From: Rhodothermales bacterium
GTDB lineage: Bacteria; Bacteroidota; Rhodothermia; Rhodothermales; Bin80
DNA: 64,000 bases
Assembly (NCBI GenBank): GCA_028278205.1
Contig: JANQES010000130.1
Location: forward strand, 1-64,000
Direction of reading: 5' to 3'
Shown: positions 1 to 7,852 of the stretch, in pieces
How positions within the stretch are numbered: position 1 is the first letter of the stretch
How the letters are laid out: every line of letters starts with the position of its first letter
Program-made: the position numbers and the translations under genes
Notes under the pieces: generated by a model
What the model saw: only the letters and a program-made list of their open reading frames with translations
What the model was told of the DNA's origin: nothing
Databases searched by the model: none

Positions 1-13
1 CGTAGAAAGGCAC

Positions 14-48
14 AAAAGGCGCTCCCCCGAAGGAAGAGCGCCTTTTTT
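14..48 (+). terminator. Rho-independent terminator
   Basis: A 7-bp GC stem (GGCGCTC at 18-24 with GAGCGCC at 36-42) has an A-run on its left and six T residues on its right. It therefore works best for a plus-strand gene that ends just left of the window and could also act on the minus strand, behind the tRNA. Confidence 0.75.
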
Positions 49-135
49 CAGAGCAAGTTGTTAACTCAGTTGTAAACTGCCGATTTTGACTTTTCGCAAG
101 ATTCAACAAATTATTGACTTACAACAAACAATTAG

Positions 136-220
136 TACCCGGGGTGGGACTCGAACCCACACTCCTTTAAGGGGAACCGGATTTTGAGTCCGGCGCGTCT
201 ACCAATTCCGCCACCCGGGC
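136..220 (-). tRNA. tRNA-Leu (anticodon CAA)
   Basis: The minus strand folds as a class II tRNA of 85 nt including the discriminator A. The acceptor stem is GCCCGGG with CCCGGGT. The D-loop has GGTAGAC, the anticodon stem CCGGA/TCCGG encloses the loop CTCAAAA (anticodon CAA, reading UUG), there is a long variable arm, and the T-arm has GTGGG TTCGAGT CCCAC. The long variable arm and discriminator A fit leucine. The CCA end is not encoded; CTAA follows. It lies just upstream of the terminator at 14-48. Confidence 0.95.
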
Positions 221-227
221 AGGCATT

Positions 228-317
228 TGCGGATTTTAGATTGCGGAGAACAGATTGTCAACTTTCCACTTACCATTCTACGTCCAATCCGCAATCCGAG
301 ATCCGCAATCCTCAATC
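228..317. repeat. Heptad-word inverted repeat (word GATTGCG)
   Basis: The left arm (about 228-259) holds 7-bp words such as GATTTTA and GATTGCG. The right arm (284-317) holds CAATCCG, AGATCCG and CAATCCT, which are inverted copies of GATTGCG-type words. About 24 nt of unrelated sequence separates the arms. The right arm runs into the stop codon (316-318) of the M20 peptidase gene. It belongs to the window-wide family of intergenic palindromes. Confidence 0.8.
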
Positions 318-1686
318 AAGATTGATGGCCGTAGATCGTCATAAACCGGATGATCGACTCGATGCCTTGCTGGAACCGGTCGAGGCCGAAGTGTTCGTTG
401 GGGGAGTGGATGGCGTCGGAGTCGAGGCCGAAGCCCATCAGCACGCTGTCGAGGCCCAGGATCTCCTTGAAGTCGGCCACGACGGGGATAGAGCCGCCGC
501 TTCGGGTAAAAAAGGGCCGTTGCCCGTAGACGCCTTCGAGGGCCTGGGCTGCTGCATCCATGGCGGGGCTGTTGGTGTCTACCAGCACGCCGTAGCCGCC
601 GTGGAGGTCGGTGAAGGTCAGATGCATCGTCGCCGGCGTGTTGGCCTCGAAGTACTGGCGGATCTTATCGGTGATTTCTTCGGGCGTCTGGTTGGGCACC
701 AGACGCATCGAGATTTTGGCGCTGGCCTTCGAGGGCAGCACGGTTTTGGCGCCCTCGCCGATGTAGCCCCCCCAGATGCCGTTGCAGTCGAGCGTGGGAC
801 GGGCGGAGGTGCCTTCGAGCGCGGAGTAGCCCGCCTCTGTTTTGGTGGTTTCGACCCCTACTTCTGCGGCCCACGCCTGCGCGTCGAAGGGCAACGCCCG
901 GAACGTGGCGCGTTCTTCATCGGTCAGCGGGCGGACGTTATCGTAAAAGCCCGGAATCGTGATGCGATGGTTTTCATCGTGAAGCCCGGCGATAAGGCGG
1001 GCCAGGGCATTGATGGGGTTTTCGACGGCGCCGCCGTACATGCCCGAATGGAGGTCGCGGTCAGGTCCGGTGAGGGTGACCTCGACGTAGGCCATGCCGC
1101 GCAGGCCGTAGGTGATCGACGGCACGCCCGGGGCAAAGAGCGTCGTGTCGGAAATCACGACGACGTCGGCGGCGAGGTCGTCTTTGTGCGCCTCAATGAA
1201 GCCTGGCAGGTGTTTCGAACCGCTTTCTTCTTCGCCCTCAAAAATAAATTTCAGGTTGACCGGCGGCTGCCCATCGGTCTTGACGTACGATTCCAACGCC
1301 TTCAGATGCATGAACAACTGGCCTTTGTCGTCGCACGTGCCGCGGGCGTAGAGGTCGCCGTTTTTGATGACGGGTTCGAACGGCGGCGACTCCCACAAGT
1401 CCAGCGGATCGGGCGGCTGGACGTCGTAGTGACCGTAGACGAGCACCGTCGGGCGCGTCTCATCGACGATATGCCGGGCAAAGACGATGGGGTGACCGCC
1501 GGTAGCGACGGCTTCGGCCTGTGCCACGCCGAGGCTTTTGAGATGATCGACGAGCCACCCGGCGGCGCGCTGCACGTCGGCGTCGTAGGTCGGATCGGTG
1601 CTGATCGATGGAATGCGGAGCAGATCGTTCAACTCCTCGACAAAGTCATCGTGGTGCGCCTGGGCGTAGGCAAGGGCGTCTTTCAT
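316..1686 (-). CDS. M20 family metallo-dipeptidase
   Basis: Protein of 456 aa from the ATG at 1686. It matches the M20/M28-type dipeptidases (CNDP/DapE-like): VYGHYDVQPPDPLDLW holds the zinc-ligand His and the catalytic Asp, EGEEESGS holds the general-base Glu and next zinc Glu, and a C-terminal AIHSPNEHFG supplies the last His. These cytosolic enzymes bind two zinc ions and hydrolyse dipeptides. A longer frame runs upstream to 2043, but that part is encoded by the inverted repeat at 1686-1775 and overlaps the next gene on the same strand, so MKDALAYAQ is the better start. The exact dipeptide substrate cannot be told from sequence. Confidence 0.9.
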   Translation of the reverse strand: MKDALAYAQAHHDDFVEELNDLLRIPSISTDPTYDADVQRAAGWLVDHLKSLGVAQAEAVATGGHPIVFARHIVDETRPTVLVYGHYDVQPPDPLDLWESPPFEPVIKNGDLYARGTCDDKGQLFMHLKALESYVKTDGQPPVNLKFIFEGEEESGSKHLPGFIEAHKDDLAADVVVISDTTLFAPGVPSITYGLRGMAYVEVTLTGPDRDLHSGMYGGAVENPINALARLIAGLHDENHRITIPGFYDNVRPLTDEERATFRALPFDAQAWAAEVGVETTKTEAGYSALEGTSARPTLDCNGIWGGYIGEGAKTVLPSKASAKISMRLVPNQTPEEITDKIRQYFEANTPATMHLTFTDLHGGYGVLVDTNSPAMDAAAQALEGVYGQRPFFTRSGGSIPVVADFKEILGLDSVLMGFGLDSDAIHSPNEHFGLDRFQQGIESIIRFMTIYGHQS

Positions 1687-1775
1687 TTTTTTTCGGTCTT
1701 TGTTTTTCGTTCTCTGAATCTCCGGCGGGGTGTATAGTAGAATACGCAGAACGAAAAACAAAGACCGAAAAAAAA
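1686..1775. repeat. Perfect 27-28-bp inverted repeat between genes
   Basis: The left arm (1686-1713) and right arm (1748-1775) are exact inverted copies made of A-rich words (GAACGAA, AAACAAA, GACCGAA), separated by 34 nt. It lies in the leader of the M20 gene and 3 bp from the stop of the lipoprotein gene at 1779. A transcript would form a very stable hairpin directly upstream of the M20 start codon. Confidence 0.85.
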
Positions 1776-1778
1776 TAG

Positions 1779-2309
1779 TCAAAACTCGCTTTCGTCCCGC
1801 CAGAATTGCAGTTTCCAGGTGCTCGTCGAGTCGGGGCGGACGAGCAGGAAGTTGACGTTGCCATCGCCTCGGAAGACTTCGCCGCCTTCGAGGGCAATCG
1901 TCAGGTTGAACGAGCGCACCACGCGGGTTTGGCGCCCGGCGTCGAAGGCGTTGCGCGAGATGATCTGATTCCATTGAAGCTGCACCAGCGCGGCGTTCTG
2001 AAACAGCCGCCGGGTCGATTCCAGTTCCTGCGCGAAGCTCCATTCGCGTTCGATGCCGGCGTCAAAATCGGTGTACTGAAAGACGAATGACGAGTCGATC
2101 AGCGGTTCGTAGAGCGAGAGGTCGCGCAGTTCATAGGCGTTGCGAAAGTTGGTGAAGAAGCCCTCGACGGTGGTCGGATCGCCGAGCAGATCACCAAAAG
2201 CATCGCCCTCGCCCAACGACGGCGCAAACGGATTGCACGCCGCTGCCAGGCCGCCGAGCAATGCCAGGAGCAGGGCGAGGCTGCCAACCTTGACGCCTGT
2301 GCTTTTCAT
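1779..2309 (-). CDS. Small lipoprotein of unknown function
   Basis: 176-aa protein from the ATG at 2309, chosen because it gives a clean lipoprotein signal: a Lys-containing start, a Leu/Ala-rich core and the lipobox LAAAC with Cys25. The mature part is mixed alpha/beta, with TDFDAGIEREWSF and a C-terminal STWKLQFWRDE, in the style of nuclear-transport-factor-2/SnoaL-like folds. That fold is a guess from the look of the sequence. It resembles the next upstream gene (CNPFAP here, CDVFAP there; both end in a W-rich strand), so the two are probably paralogues. Expected in the cell envelope. Confidence 0.75.
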   Translation of the reverse strand: MKSTGVKVGSLALLLALLGGLAAACNPFAPSLGEGDAFGDLLGDPTTVEGFFTNFRNAYELRDLSLYEPLIDSSFVFQYTDFDAGIEREWSFAQELESTRRLFQNAALVQLQWNQIISRNAFDAGRQTRVVRSFNLTIALEGGEVFRGDGNVNFLLVRPDSTSTWKLQFWRDESEF

Positions 2310-2314
2310 TAGAT

Positions 2315-2394
2315 GTCCGTGGTTCGTAGTCCGTGGTCCGTTGTTTGGTATTACGTTGATCGAGGGCATCAACAACTAACAACTGACAACGGAC
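2315..2394. repeat. Heptad-word inverted repeat (word GTCCGTG/GTCCGTT)
   Basis: Five 7-bp words in exact phase from 2315 (GTCCGTG, GTTCGTA, GTCCGTG, GTCCGTT, GTTTGGT). About 20 nt later come the inverted words CAACAAC, TAACAAC, TGACAAC and GGAC, ending at 2394. The last base is the first base of the stop codon of the gene at 2394-2966. The element fills the whole gap between the two lipoprotein genes. Confidence 0.85.
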
Positions 2395-2966
2395 TATTTA
2401 CCAAATTCCGCCTTGAGGTCGCTCCAGGAGGGGCTGTTGCCGAGTTCCTGGTCGGTCCAGCGTTGGAGGCTCCAGAGGCCGTCGTCGCCCTGTGCGATTT
2501 CCCAGACGAGGCGGCCCTGGACGGTGTCCGGCACGTCGGGGCGGCGATGCTGGACGATGAGCACGTAGGCGGCGTCGAGCGTAAAGCGGGTGTCGCCGAG
2601 TTCGGTGGCGGTGTCTTCGAGGCGCAGCAGGTGGCCGGTGCTTTGCCGGGCGGCTTCGGCCAGCGTCGTGAAATAGCTGTTCTCTTCGGTGCGGCTCCAA
2701 CTGGCCCACAGCGACGGGTCGCGGGCTTGGGCTACCGCCGTCGGTTCGAACATCAGGTTCTCGGCCAGGGAGCGGCGGTAGTTGGCTGCGTTCATCTCGG
2801 CAATGGCCGCGCGCAGGTTATCGACGACCAGATCCGGGGCGTCGGGCTGGGTGAAGGTGCCCGCTTCATTGATCGGATCCTCCGGCGAGCGCGGCGCAAA
2901 CACGTCGCACGCGGCCAGCGTAGCGGCCATCAACAGCGCCGTTGCGATGAGGATCAAACGAGGCAT
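2394..2966 (-). CDS. Small lipoprotein, probable paralogue of the neighbouring gene
   Basis: 190-aa protein with a lipoprotein signal (MPRLILIATALLMAATLAAC, Cys20). The mature domain has VDNLRAAIAEMNAANY, then DAAYVLIVQHRR and a final strand pair LVWEIAQGDDGLWSLQRW. It shares length, a xFAP motif after the lipid Cys and a Trp-rich last strand with the gene at 1779-2309, which suggests a tandem duplication with an inverted repeat between the copies. Function unknown; likely membrane-anchored. Confidence 0.75.
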   Translation of the reverse strand: MPRLILIATALLMAATLAACDVFAPRSPEDPINEAGTFTQPDAPDLVVDNLRAAIAEMNAANYRRSLAENLMFEPTAVAQARDPSLWASWSRTEENSYFTTLAEAARQSTGHLLRLEDTATELGDTRFTLDAAYVLIVQHRRPDVPDTVQGRLVWEIAQGDDGLWSLQRWTDQELGNSPSWSDLKAEFGK

Positions 2967-2970
2967 TACC

Positions 2971-3066
2971 GATTTTGGATTTTAGATTTTGGATTCTGGT
3001 TCGGAACAGGAAAACCGGAATCCAGACACGAGGCGAAGCCGACTGACGGAGTAAACCCAAATCCAT
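2971..3066. repeat. Heptad-word element (word GATTTTG) with the 32-nt core
   Basis: Words GATTTTG, GATTTTA, GATTTTG, GATTCTG run from 2971 in 7-bp steps. Inverted pieces (CCGGAATCC, CCCAAATCC) follow up to 3064. Bases 3025-3056 are a 32-nt core (begins GACACGAG, ends GTAAAC) that recurs at 37470-37501 and 51595-51626 with different arms. The right end abuts the ispH stop codon (3066-3068). Confidence 0.85.
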
Positions 3067-4304
3067 CACTCCACTCCTACACCTTCAAACGGGGCCAGCA
3101 CGGCGTCGAGTGGGCGGGCTTCGGGGAACCAGCCGGTGATGGTGTGGATGACCTGATCGAGCAGCGTATCTGGGCAGGAAGCGCCGGCAGTCAGGACGAT
3201 GTCGGCGGGGCGATGATCGGGGAACCAGCCGTCGGTTTCGCGCATCGTCTGTGCGGGATAATCGAAGTGGCGGATGCGTGCCGGCGAGAGGATTTCTCCC
3301 ACATCCTTGATGAAATACGTCGGCATCCTTTCCTCGCACAACTCGACGAGGTGGCTCGTGTTCGACGAGTTGTAGCCGCCGACGACCAGGGCGAGATCGG
3401 CGGTTTCTTCGATCAGGGCGCGGGTAGCTTCCTGGTTCTCGTGCGTGGCGTAACAGAGCGTGTCGCTGGTGTCGGCGAAGTGGTCGTCGGCGTTGGCGGC
3501 GCCGTAGCGGTTGATGACAGCCTGCCGCAGCACCTCGGCGATGGCCTGCGTCTCGGTGGCGAGCATCGTGGTCTGGTTAACCACGCCGATGCGCTGGAGG
3601 TCGCGTTCGGGGTCGAAGCCGTCGGAGTAACGATCTTGAAAACGTTCGAAGAAAAAGGCCGCCGACGCCTCGCCCCGAATCACCCGGCACAGATCGTGGG
3701 CTTCTTCGATATCGCGCACGACGACGACGGGCGCCGCCTCGCGGGCGTGCGAAAACGTGGCCCGCGTCTCTTCGTGATACCGCTTGCCGTGGACGACGAC
3801 GGTGTAGTTTTTCTTGCCGATCTGATGGCTGCGCCGCCACACTTTTTCGACGAACGGACACGTGGTGTCGTACGTCCGGGTGTCGATGCCGCGCTGCGCG
3901 AGGTCGGCCTGGATCTCGACGGTGGCGCCGAAGGCCGGGATGAGGACGATGTCGTCGGGCGTGAGCGTGTCGAACGGGATCAGTTGTTCGCCCCGGGTGG
4001 TGCGCAGAAACCGCATCCCGCGCTGCTGCAAATCCTCGTTGACGTGCGGGTTGTGGATCATCTCCGAGAGCATAAACAGCCGCCGGTCCGGATGCTCGTC
4101 GAGGGCGCGGTAGGCAATCTCGATGGCGTTCTCGACGCCGTAACAAAAACCGAAATGCCGCGCAATCTTAAACCGGACGGGGCCGAAGTCGAGCACCGAC
4201 GGCGCCAGGTCGCGCTTGCGCGGATCGAGAAGCCGCCGGGCCTCTTTGACCGTGGCGATAATCGGACTGCGGTAAAAATCGGGGACGTTGAACTGCCGGG
4301 CCAT
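3066..4304 (-). CDS. ispH: 4-hydroxy-3-methylbut-2-enyl diphosphate reductase (IspH/LytB)
   Basis: 412 aa, the long form of IspH seen in plants, cyanobacteria and many Bacteroidota relatives. It catalyses the last step of the MEP pathway, reducing HMBPP to IPP and DMAPP with a [4Fe-4S] cluster in the cytosol. The three cluster cysteines are visible: Cys54 in GFCYGVENAI, Cys149 in DTTCPFVEKVW and Cys284 in DTLCYATHENQ. HNPHVNEDL (substrate His region) and a C-terminal SCPDTLLDQVI are also present. The start MARQFNVPDF fits the family. It is the only MEP-pathway gene in the window. Confidence 0.95.
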   Translation of the reverse strand: MARQFNVPDFYRSPIIATVKEARRLLDPRKRDLAPSVLDFGPVRFKIARHFGFCYGVENAIEIAYRALDEHPDRRLFMLSEMIHNPHVNEDLQQRGMRFLRTTRGEQLIPFDTLTPDDIVLIPAFGATVEIQADLAQRGIDTRTYDTTCPFVEKVWRRSHQIGKKNYTVVVHGKRYHEETRATFSHAREAAPVVVVRDIEEAHDLCRVIRGEASAAFFFERFQDRYSDGFDPERDLQRIGVVNQTTMLATETQAIAEVLRQAVINRYGAANADDHFADTSDTLCYATHENQEATRALIEETADLALVVGGYNSSNTSHLVELCEERMPTYFIKDVGEILSPARIRHFDYPAQTMRETDGWFPDHRPADIVLTAGASCPDTLLDQVIHTITGWFPEARPLDAVLAPFEGVGVE

Positions 4305-4460
4305 GGGGGTGCTTATTGGTGTCGGATGGTGGCAGTCTGGTACGCCGGAGCCGTTGGGGAAGTTCGAAAAAGTGTGGACGGATGAAGGGGTGGACGTATG
4401 GAGGAAACGGAGCCTGCACCACCACCTGTCGCGTTTAGGAGGCGCTTCAGGAAGGAATAG

Positions 4461-6260
4461 CTATAATGGCTGGCTACTATATAAGAGCGAGTCTTCTATC
4501 AATTCGCGAATGCGTCTCTGACGATACGGATAGATGATTCTGCCGTTGAGGTATTGCTCGGCCATGAGGCTGGCGATGGGGGCCGCCTGTAGGGCGCCGT
4601 CGCCGCCATTCTCTACAAACACAACAATAGCGATCTTCGGGTTTTCAAAAGGCGCAAACATGATGAAGGCGGAGTGATCCTTGCGATCCCCACCCACCTG
4701 AACCGTTCCCGTTTTACCGCCGCTGGTAATGGCCGGGATTTGTTCAAATTGGCCCGTACCCTTCTCCATCACAAGCCGCATTCCTGCACGCACCGTATCG
4801 AGATAGGCTGGGTTAATAGGAATTTGGTCTGGTCTGCCAGGCGTCTCTCGGATTATCTGGCGTGTCTCTGACTGTCTCAGGCTATCCACAAGATAGGGTT
4901 GATGGAGCACGCCGCCGTTTGCCAGGGCGGCCACGTACTGCGCCAACTGCAACGGCGTCGCCTGGATCCTGCCTTGCCCGATTCCAAGTTCCACGATGTG
5001 CCTCAAATCGTCTGACCATACCTTCTTCTGGTGCGCGCGGTCGGGCGTCTGGCTCGTACTATCCCGCGGGGCCTCCTTGTCAAAGCCGAAAAGACGCCAC
5101 CATTTTTCGAAAGCCTCCTCATCAGATTCCATCATGATGGAATAGAAAAAGGTGTTGCACGAATTCTCAAGGGCGGCCTTAACGGTCACGGAATCATGAG
5201 GCACCTCGTGACACTTAAAATAGCGAGAGCCGACGCGCAACCCCCCGCCACAATAGATCTTCGTGTCTTCCTTGATAATGCCCTCCTCCAGGGCCATCAA
5301 CGCCACAAACGGTTTCCAGGTCGAACCGGGCTCGTACTTATTCTGCCTGGCCCGATCCCACAGCGGCGCGTCTCGACTAGAGCCCAGGGTATCCCACGTA
5401 GCCGGGTCCATGAATCCCGAGAAAATCGCTGGATTGTAGTCCGGTTTGCTCACAAGAGCGAGGATCGCGCCTGTATTGGGATCAAGCGCGACGGCTGCGC
5501 CGCGTTTGTTCACGAAAAGCGCCTCGGCCAGCGCCTGCACATCACTGTCTAGGGTCAAGTGAAGGTCGAAGCCGCCTTCCGGTGATTTGTCTTCACCCTC
5601 GTTCATATAGGAGTCGATCTCAACACCATGCACATCAACCAGCTTATACGCGACGCCGGGCTTTCCCCGAAGGTATGATTCATAGTGCCTTTCGAGCCCT
5701 ACCTCCCCTATGAGATCACCAGGGCGGTATGTTCGATCTGCCTGGAGATCCTTCGGCTTGACTTCGCGAAGGTAGCCCAGGGCGTGCGCTGCCCGCGCCT
5801 GAGACAGATAACGGCGCTTCTGGTCGATCTCTTCGCCGACGCCGGGCAGCCGGTAAGCATTCTCCTGAACGCGACTATAGATCTCGAGGGACACGTTGCG
5901 GAACGACGGGCTGGAGCGATACGAACTCCACCGCCTCGCCTCGGCGAGCCGGGCTGTCACCACCGAATCCGGTACCTCCAGCAGGCGCGCCAGCAGGCCG
6001 ATCTTCGACTCATCGAAATAGCGCGGCGTCAGCGTGATGGTGTAGGCCGGCTCGTTGGCAACCATCATCGTCCCCTTCCGGTCATAAAACAATCCACGTC
6101 GTGGTAAGACCCGCTCTGGTTTTATCGCATTGCCGAGCGCGACTTTCTCAGACTCAGCTTTGTCGATGAGTTGCAACCGGACCAATTGTATTGCCAGTAT
6201 CCCGAGGGTGATGATGATCACACCGATAAAAATTCTGACTCGAATCTTATATTCTTCCAT
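4461..6260 (-). CDS. mrdA: Penicillin-binding protein 2 (peptidoglycan D,D-transpeptidase)
   Basis: 599-aa class B PBP. One N-terminal membrane anchor (about 9-28) is followed by the pedestal domain and the transpeptidase domain. The active-site motifs are STWK (313-316, nucleophile Ser313), SCN (367-369) and KTGT (516-519). It cross-links peptidoglycan during cell elongation, normally with RodA, which is not in the window. GRIQATPLQLAQYVAALANGG is the usual helix before the last motif. A 150-bp gap without clear repeats separates it from ispH. Confidence 0.95.
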   Translation of the reverse strand: MEEYKIRVRIFIGVIIITLGILAIQLVRLQLIDKAESEKVALGNAIKPERVLPRRGLFYDRKGTMMVANEPAYTITLTPRYFDESKIGLLARLLEVPDSVVTARLAEARRWSSYRSSPSFRNVSLEIYSRVQENAYRLPGVGEEIDQKRRYLSQARAAHALGYLREVKPKDLQADRTYRPGDLIGEVGLERHYESYLRGKPGVAYKLVDVHGVEIDSYMNEGEDKSPEGGFDLHLTLDSDVQALAEALFVNKRGAAVALDPNTGAILALVSKPDYNPAIFSGFMDPATWDTLGSSRDAPLWDRARQNKYEPGSTWKPFVALMALEEGIIKEDTKIYCGGGLRVGSRYFKCHEVPHDSVTVKAALENSCNTFFYSIMMESDEEAFEKWWRLFGFDKEAPRDSTSQTPDRAHQKKVWSDDLRHIVELGIGQGRIQATPLQLAQYVAALANGGVLHQPYLVDSLRQSETRQIIRETPGRPDQIPINPAYLDTVRAGMRLVMEKGTGQFEQIPAITSGGKTGTVQVGGDRKDHSAFIMFAPFENPKIAIVVFVENGGDGALQAAPIASLMAEQYLNGRIIYPYRQRRIRELIEDSLLYSSQPL

Positions 6261-6307
6261 TGCTCAGATACATTTAGTGTGAGCAAAGTAGCCTGGGGTA
6301 TGTGTTT

Positions 6308-6330
6308 GCAGGGCACGGAGCGTGCCCTGC
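6308..6330. other. Perfect 10-bp hairpin between the SUMF1-like gene and mrdA
   Basis: GCAGGGCACG and CGTGCCCTGC enclose the loop GAG. It lies between the stop at 6343 and the mrdA start at 6260. No T-tract follows on the minus strand, so it is more likely an mRNA structure or processing site than a classical terminator. Confidence 0.5.
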
Positions 6331-6342
6331 CTGCGCCTCGCT

Positions 6343-7692
6343 TCATTGAACCGCTCTAACCAGGCGGAACCCGATGTTGCTGTTCCGGAAATCCGGGGCG
6401 GCCTTATGACGATCTGCCAACCGGCAGTTCCAGGGCCAGTTGGACCAACTCCCGCCGCGAAAAACCCGCTCAGATCCCTCCATGGCCCCGCTGGGATCAC
6501 GTATTGAATCCGGCTGATAGGCCCCATACCAGTCTTGCACCCATTCCCAGACATTGCCATGAACGTCGTACAAGCCAAAGGCGTTGGGTTTCTTCTGACC
6601 GACGCGGTGCGTGCTTCCACGGGTATAGACCTCTGTGGTGGAGTTCGTCTTATACCAGGCATACTCGCCGAGGCCTTCTTCGTCATTGCCGAAGATATAC
6701 GCGGTGGTACTGCCTGCGCGGCTTGCATATTCCCATTCGGCCTCCGTCGGCAAGCGATAGCAGGCACAGTGCTCCCGGTCGTTCAAGCGGGTGACGAAGT
6801 CCTGGGCTTCCTCCCATGAGACATAATAAACAGGATGCTCTGCTCCCTCTCCACGGAGATTTAGCTGCTGCTCCTGTTGCTGCTCGGCCTTATCTCGCTG
6901 TTGCCGGAGCGTCGTGCCCATCACCTCCTGCCACTGGCCTTGCGTGACTTCATACTTGCTCATGTAAAACGGCCTGCTGATTTCTACGATGTGTTTAGGC
7001 TTTTCATCGTCTGAGTTATCCGAACCCATCTCAAACTTTCCAGGGGGGATCAACACGAACTGCATACCGAGGGAATCGGTCAATTCCACGGGTTCGTGCG
7101 TAGAGTCAGGAGGACTGCCCACCTGCCCGGATGGCTGCGAGGAATCAGCCGATGGATTCGTGTTGAGAAAGAAGAATTCCCATCGATCAGAGGTAAGGCT
7201 GTTTGTGCCCTCGTCGTTTATGGCTTCGACCCGCCAAAAAAAATGATTTTCCTCAGGAAGATCGAAAGATAGGCTGTCGGTCGCGATGGGAACGCGAATC
7301 GAAGGTGTCGTTGCTAAGGTGTCTTGTTTGATCTCGACGATGTACTGTACCGCTCCCGGCATAGATTTCCATTTGAAGAGCATAGTTCGCTGATCATCAG
7401 GAAACGAGTTTCCGTTTCTGGGTTCTTGCAGCACGGGTTTCTCTTTATCAAAGCCGCCGGGAGACCAAAGGGGGACGAAGGAACCCAGGGAGAACATTAA
7501 TACCAGGGGTCCGACGATCTTGAGCGGCTTTCTGCCATCAGGGGAGATCCTGGGTATGGTGATATTGCCCAAAATCAGGTCATTTTCGAGCTTGAGAAAT
7601 GCGCCAAGCGTCAAGACCAGTCCCAGAACAAACAGTATGATCCCGATCATGTCTGGAAATCCAAGTAATTCGTAGGTGCTCATTTTAGACAT
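6343..7692 (-). CDS. Membrane-anchored SUMF1/FGE-fold protein, probably non-catalytic
   Basis: 449 aa. Two membrane segments (about 14-34 and 59-77) are followed by a fibronectin-III-like domain (VQYIVEIKQDTL, FWRVEAINDEG, about 118-165) and a C-terminal FGE-sulfatase (C-lectin-like) domain from about residue 205 (MQFVLIPPGKFEMG, YEVTQGQWQEVMG, RLPTEAEWEYASR, DVHGNVWEWVQDWYG, RGGSWSNWPWNCR). The two copper-binding cysteines of true formylglycine-generating enzymes (RGGSxLCxxxxC) are missing; compare the genuine enzyme at 54009-54950. It probably binds or modifies something in the envelope by another chemistry. The first Met is used; the second (MSTYELLG) is also possible. Confidence 0.8.
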   Translation of the reverse strand: MSKMSTYELLGFPDMIGIILFVLGLVLTLGAFLKLENDLILGNITIPRISPDGRKPLKIVGPLVLMFSLGSFVPLWSPGGFDKEKPVLQEPRNGNSFPDDQRTMLFKWKSMPGAVQYIVEIKQDTLATTPSIRVPIATDSLSFDLPEENHFFWRVEAINDEGTNSLTSDRWEFFFLNTNPSADSSQPSGQVGSPPDSTHEPVELTDSLGMQFVLIPPGKFEMGSDNSDDEKPKHIVEISRPFYMSKYEVTQGQWQEVMGTTLRQQRDKAEQQQEQQLNLRGEGAEHPVYYVSWEEAQDFVTRLNDREHCACYRLPTEAEWEYASRAGSTTAYIFGNDEEGLGEYAWYKTNSTTEVYTRGSTHRVGQKKPNAFGLYDVHGNVWEWVQDWYGAYQPDSIRDPSGAMEGSERVFRGGSWSNWPWNCRLADRHKAAPDFRNSNIGFRLVRAVQ

Positions 7693-7852
7693 CTGCGTTC
7701 ACCGGTGGGGGTTGATGTAAATCTGGTTGCAATGCTGTAACAAAAAGAAAAAACTTGCTCAATTCAATTTCAACTATTCTTGAAACGGTGTCCTGATCTA
7801 TAACCGGCGCATCGTTTGTTGGAAAGCAGGAGACCTCAAAATATATCCATCC

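Noticed and set aside
184..1737. A 517-aa plus-strand reading frame over the M20 gene
   Set aside because: It is the antisense of a clear M20 peptidase and has no recognisable domain; such long antisense frames are usual in this GC-rich sequence.
2313..4385. A 690-aa plus-strand frame over the lipoprotein and ispH genes
   Set aside because: Antisense of ispH, which carries all its cluster cysteines on the minus strand.
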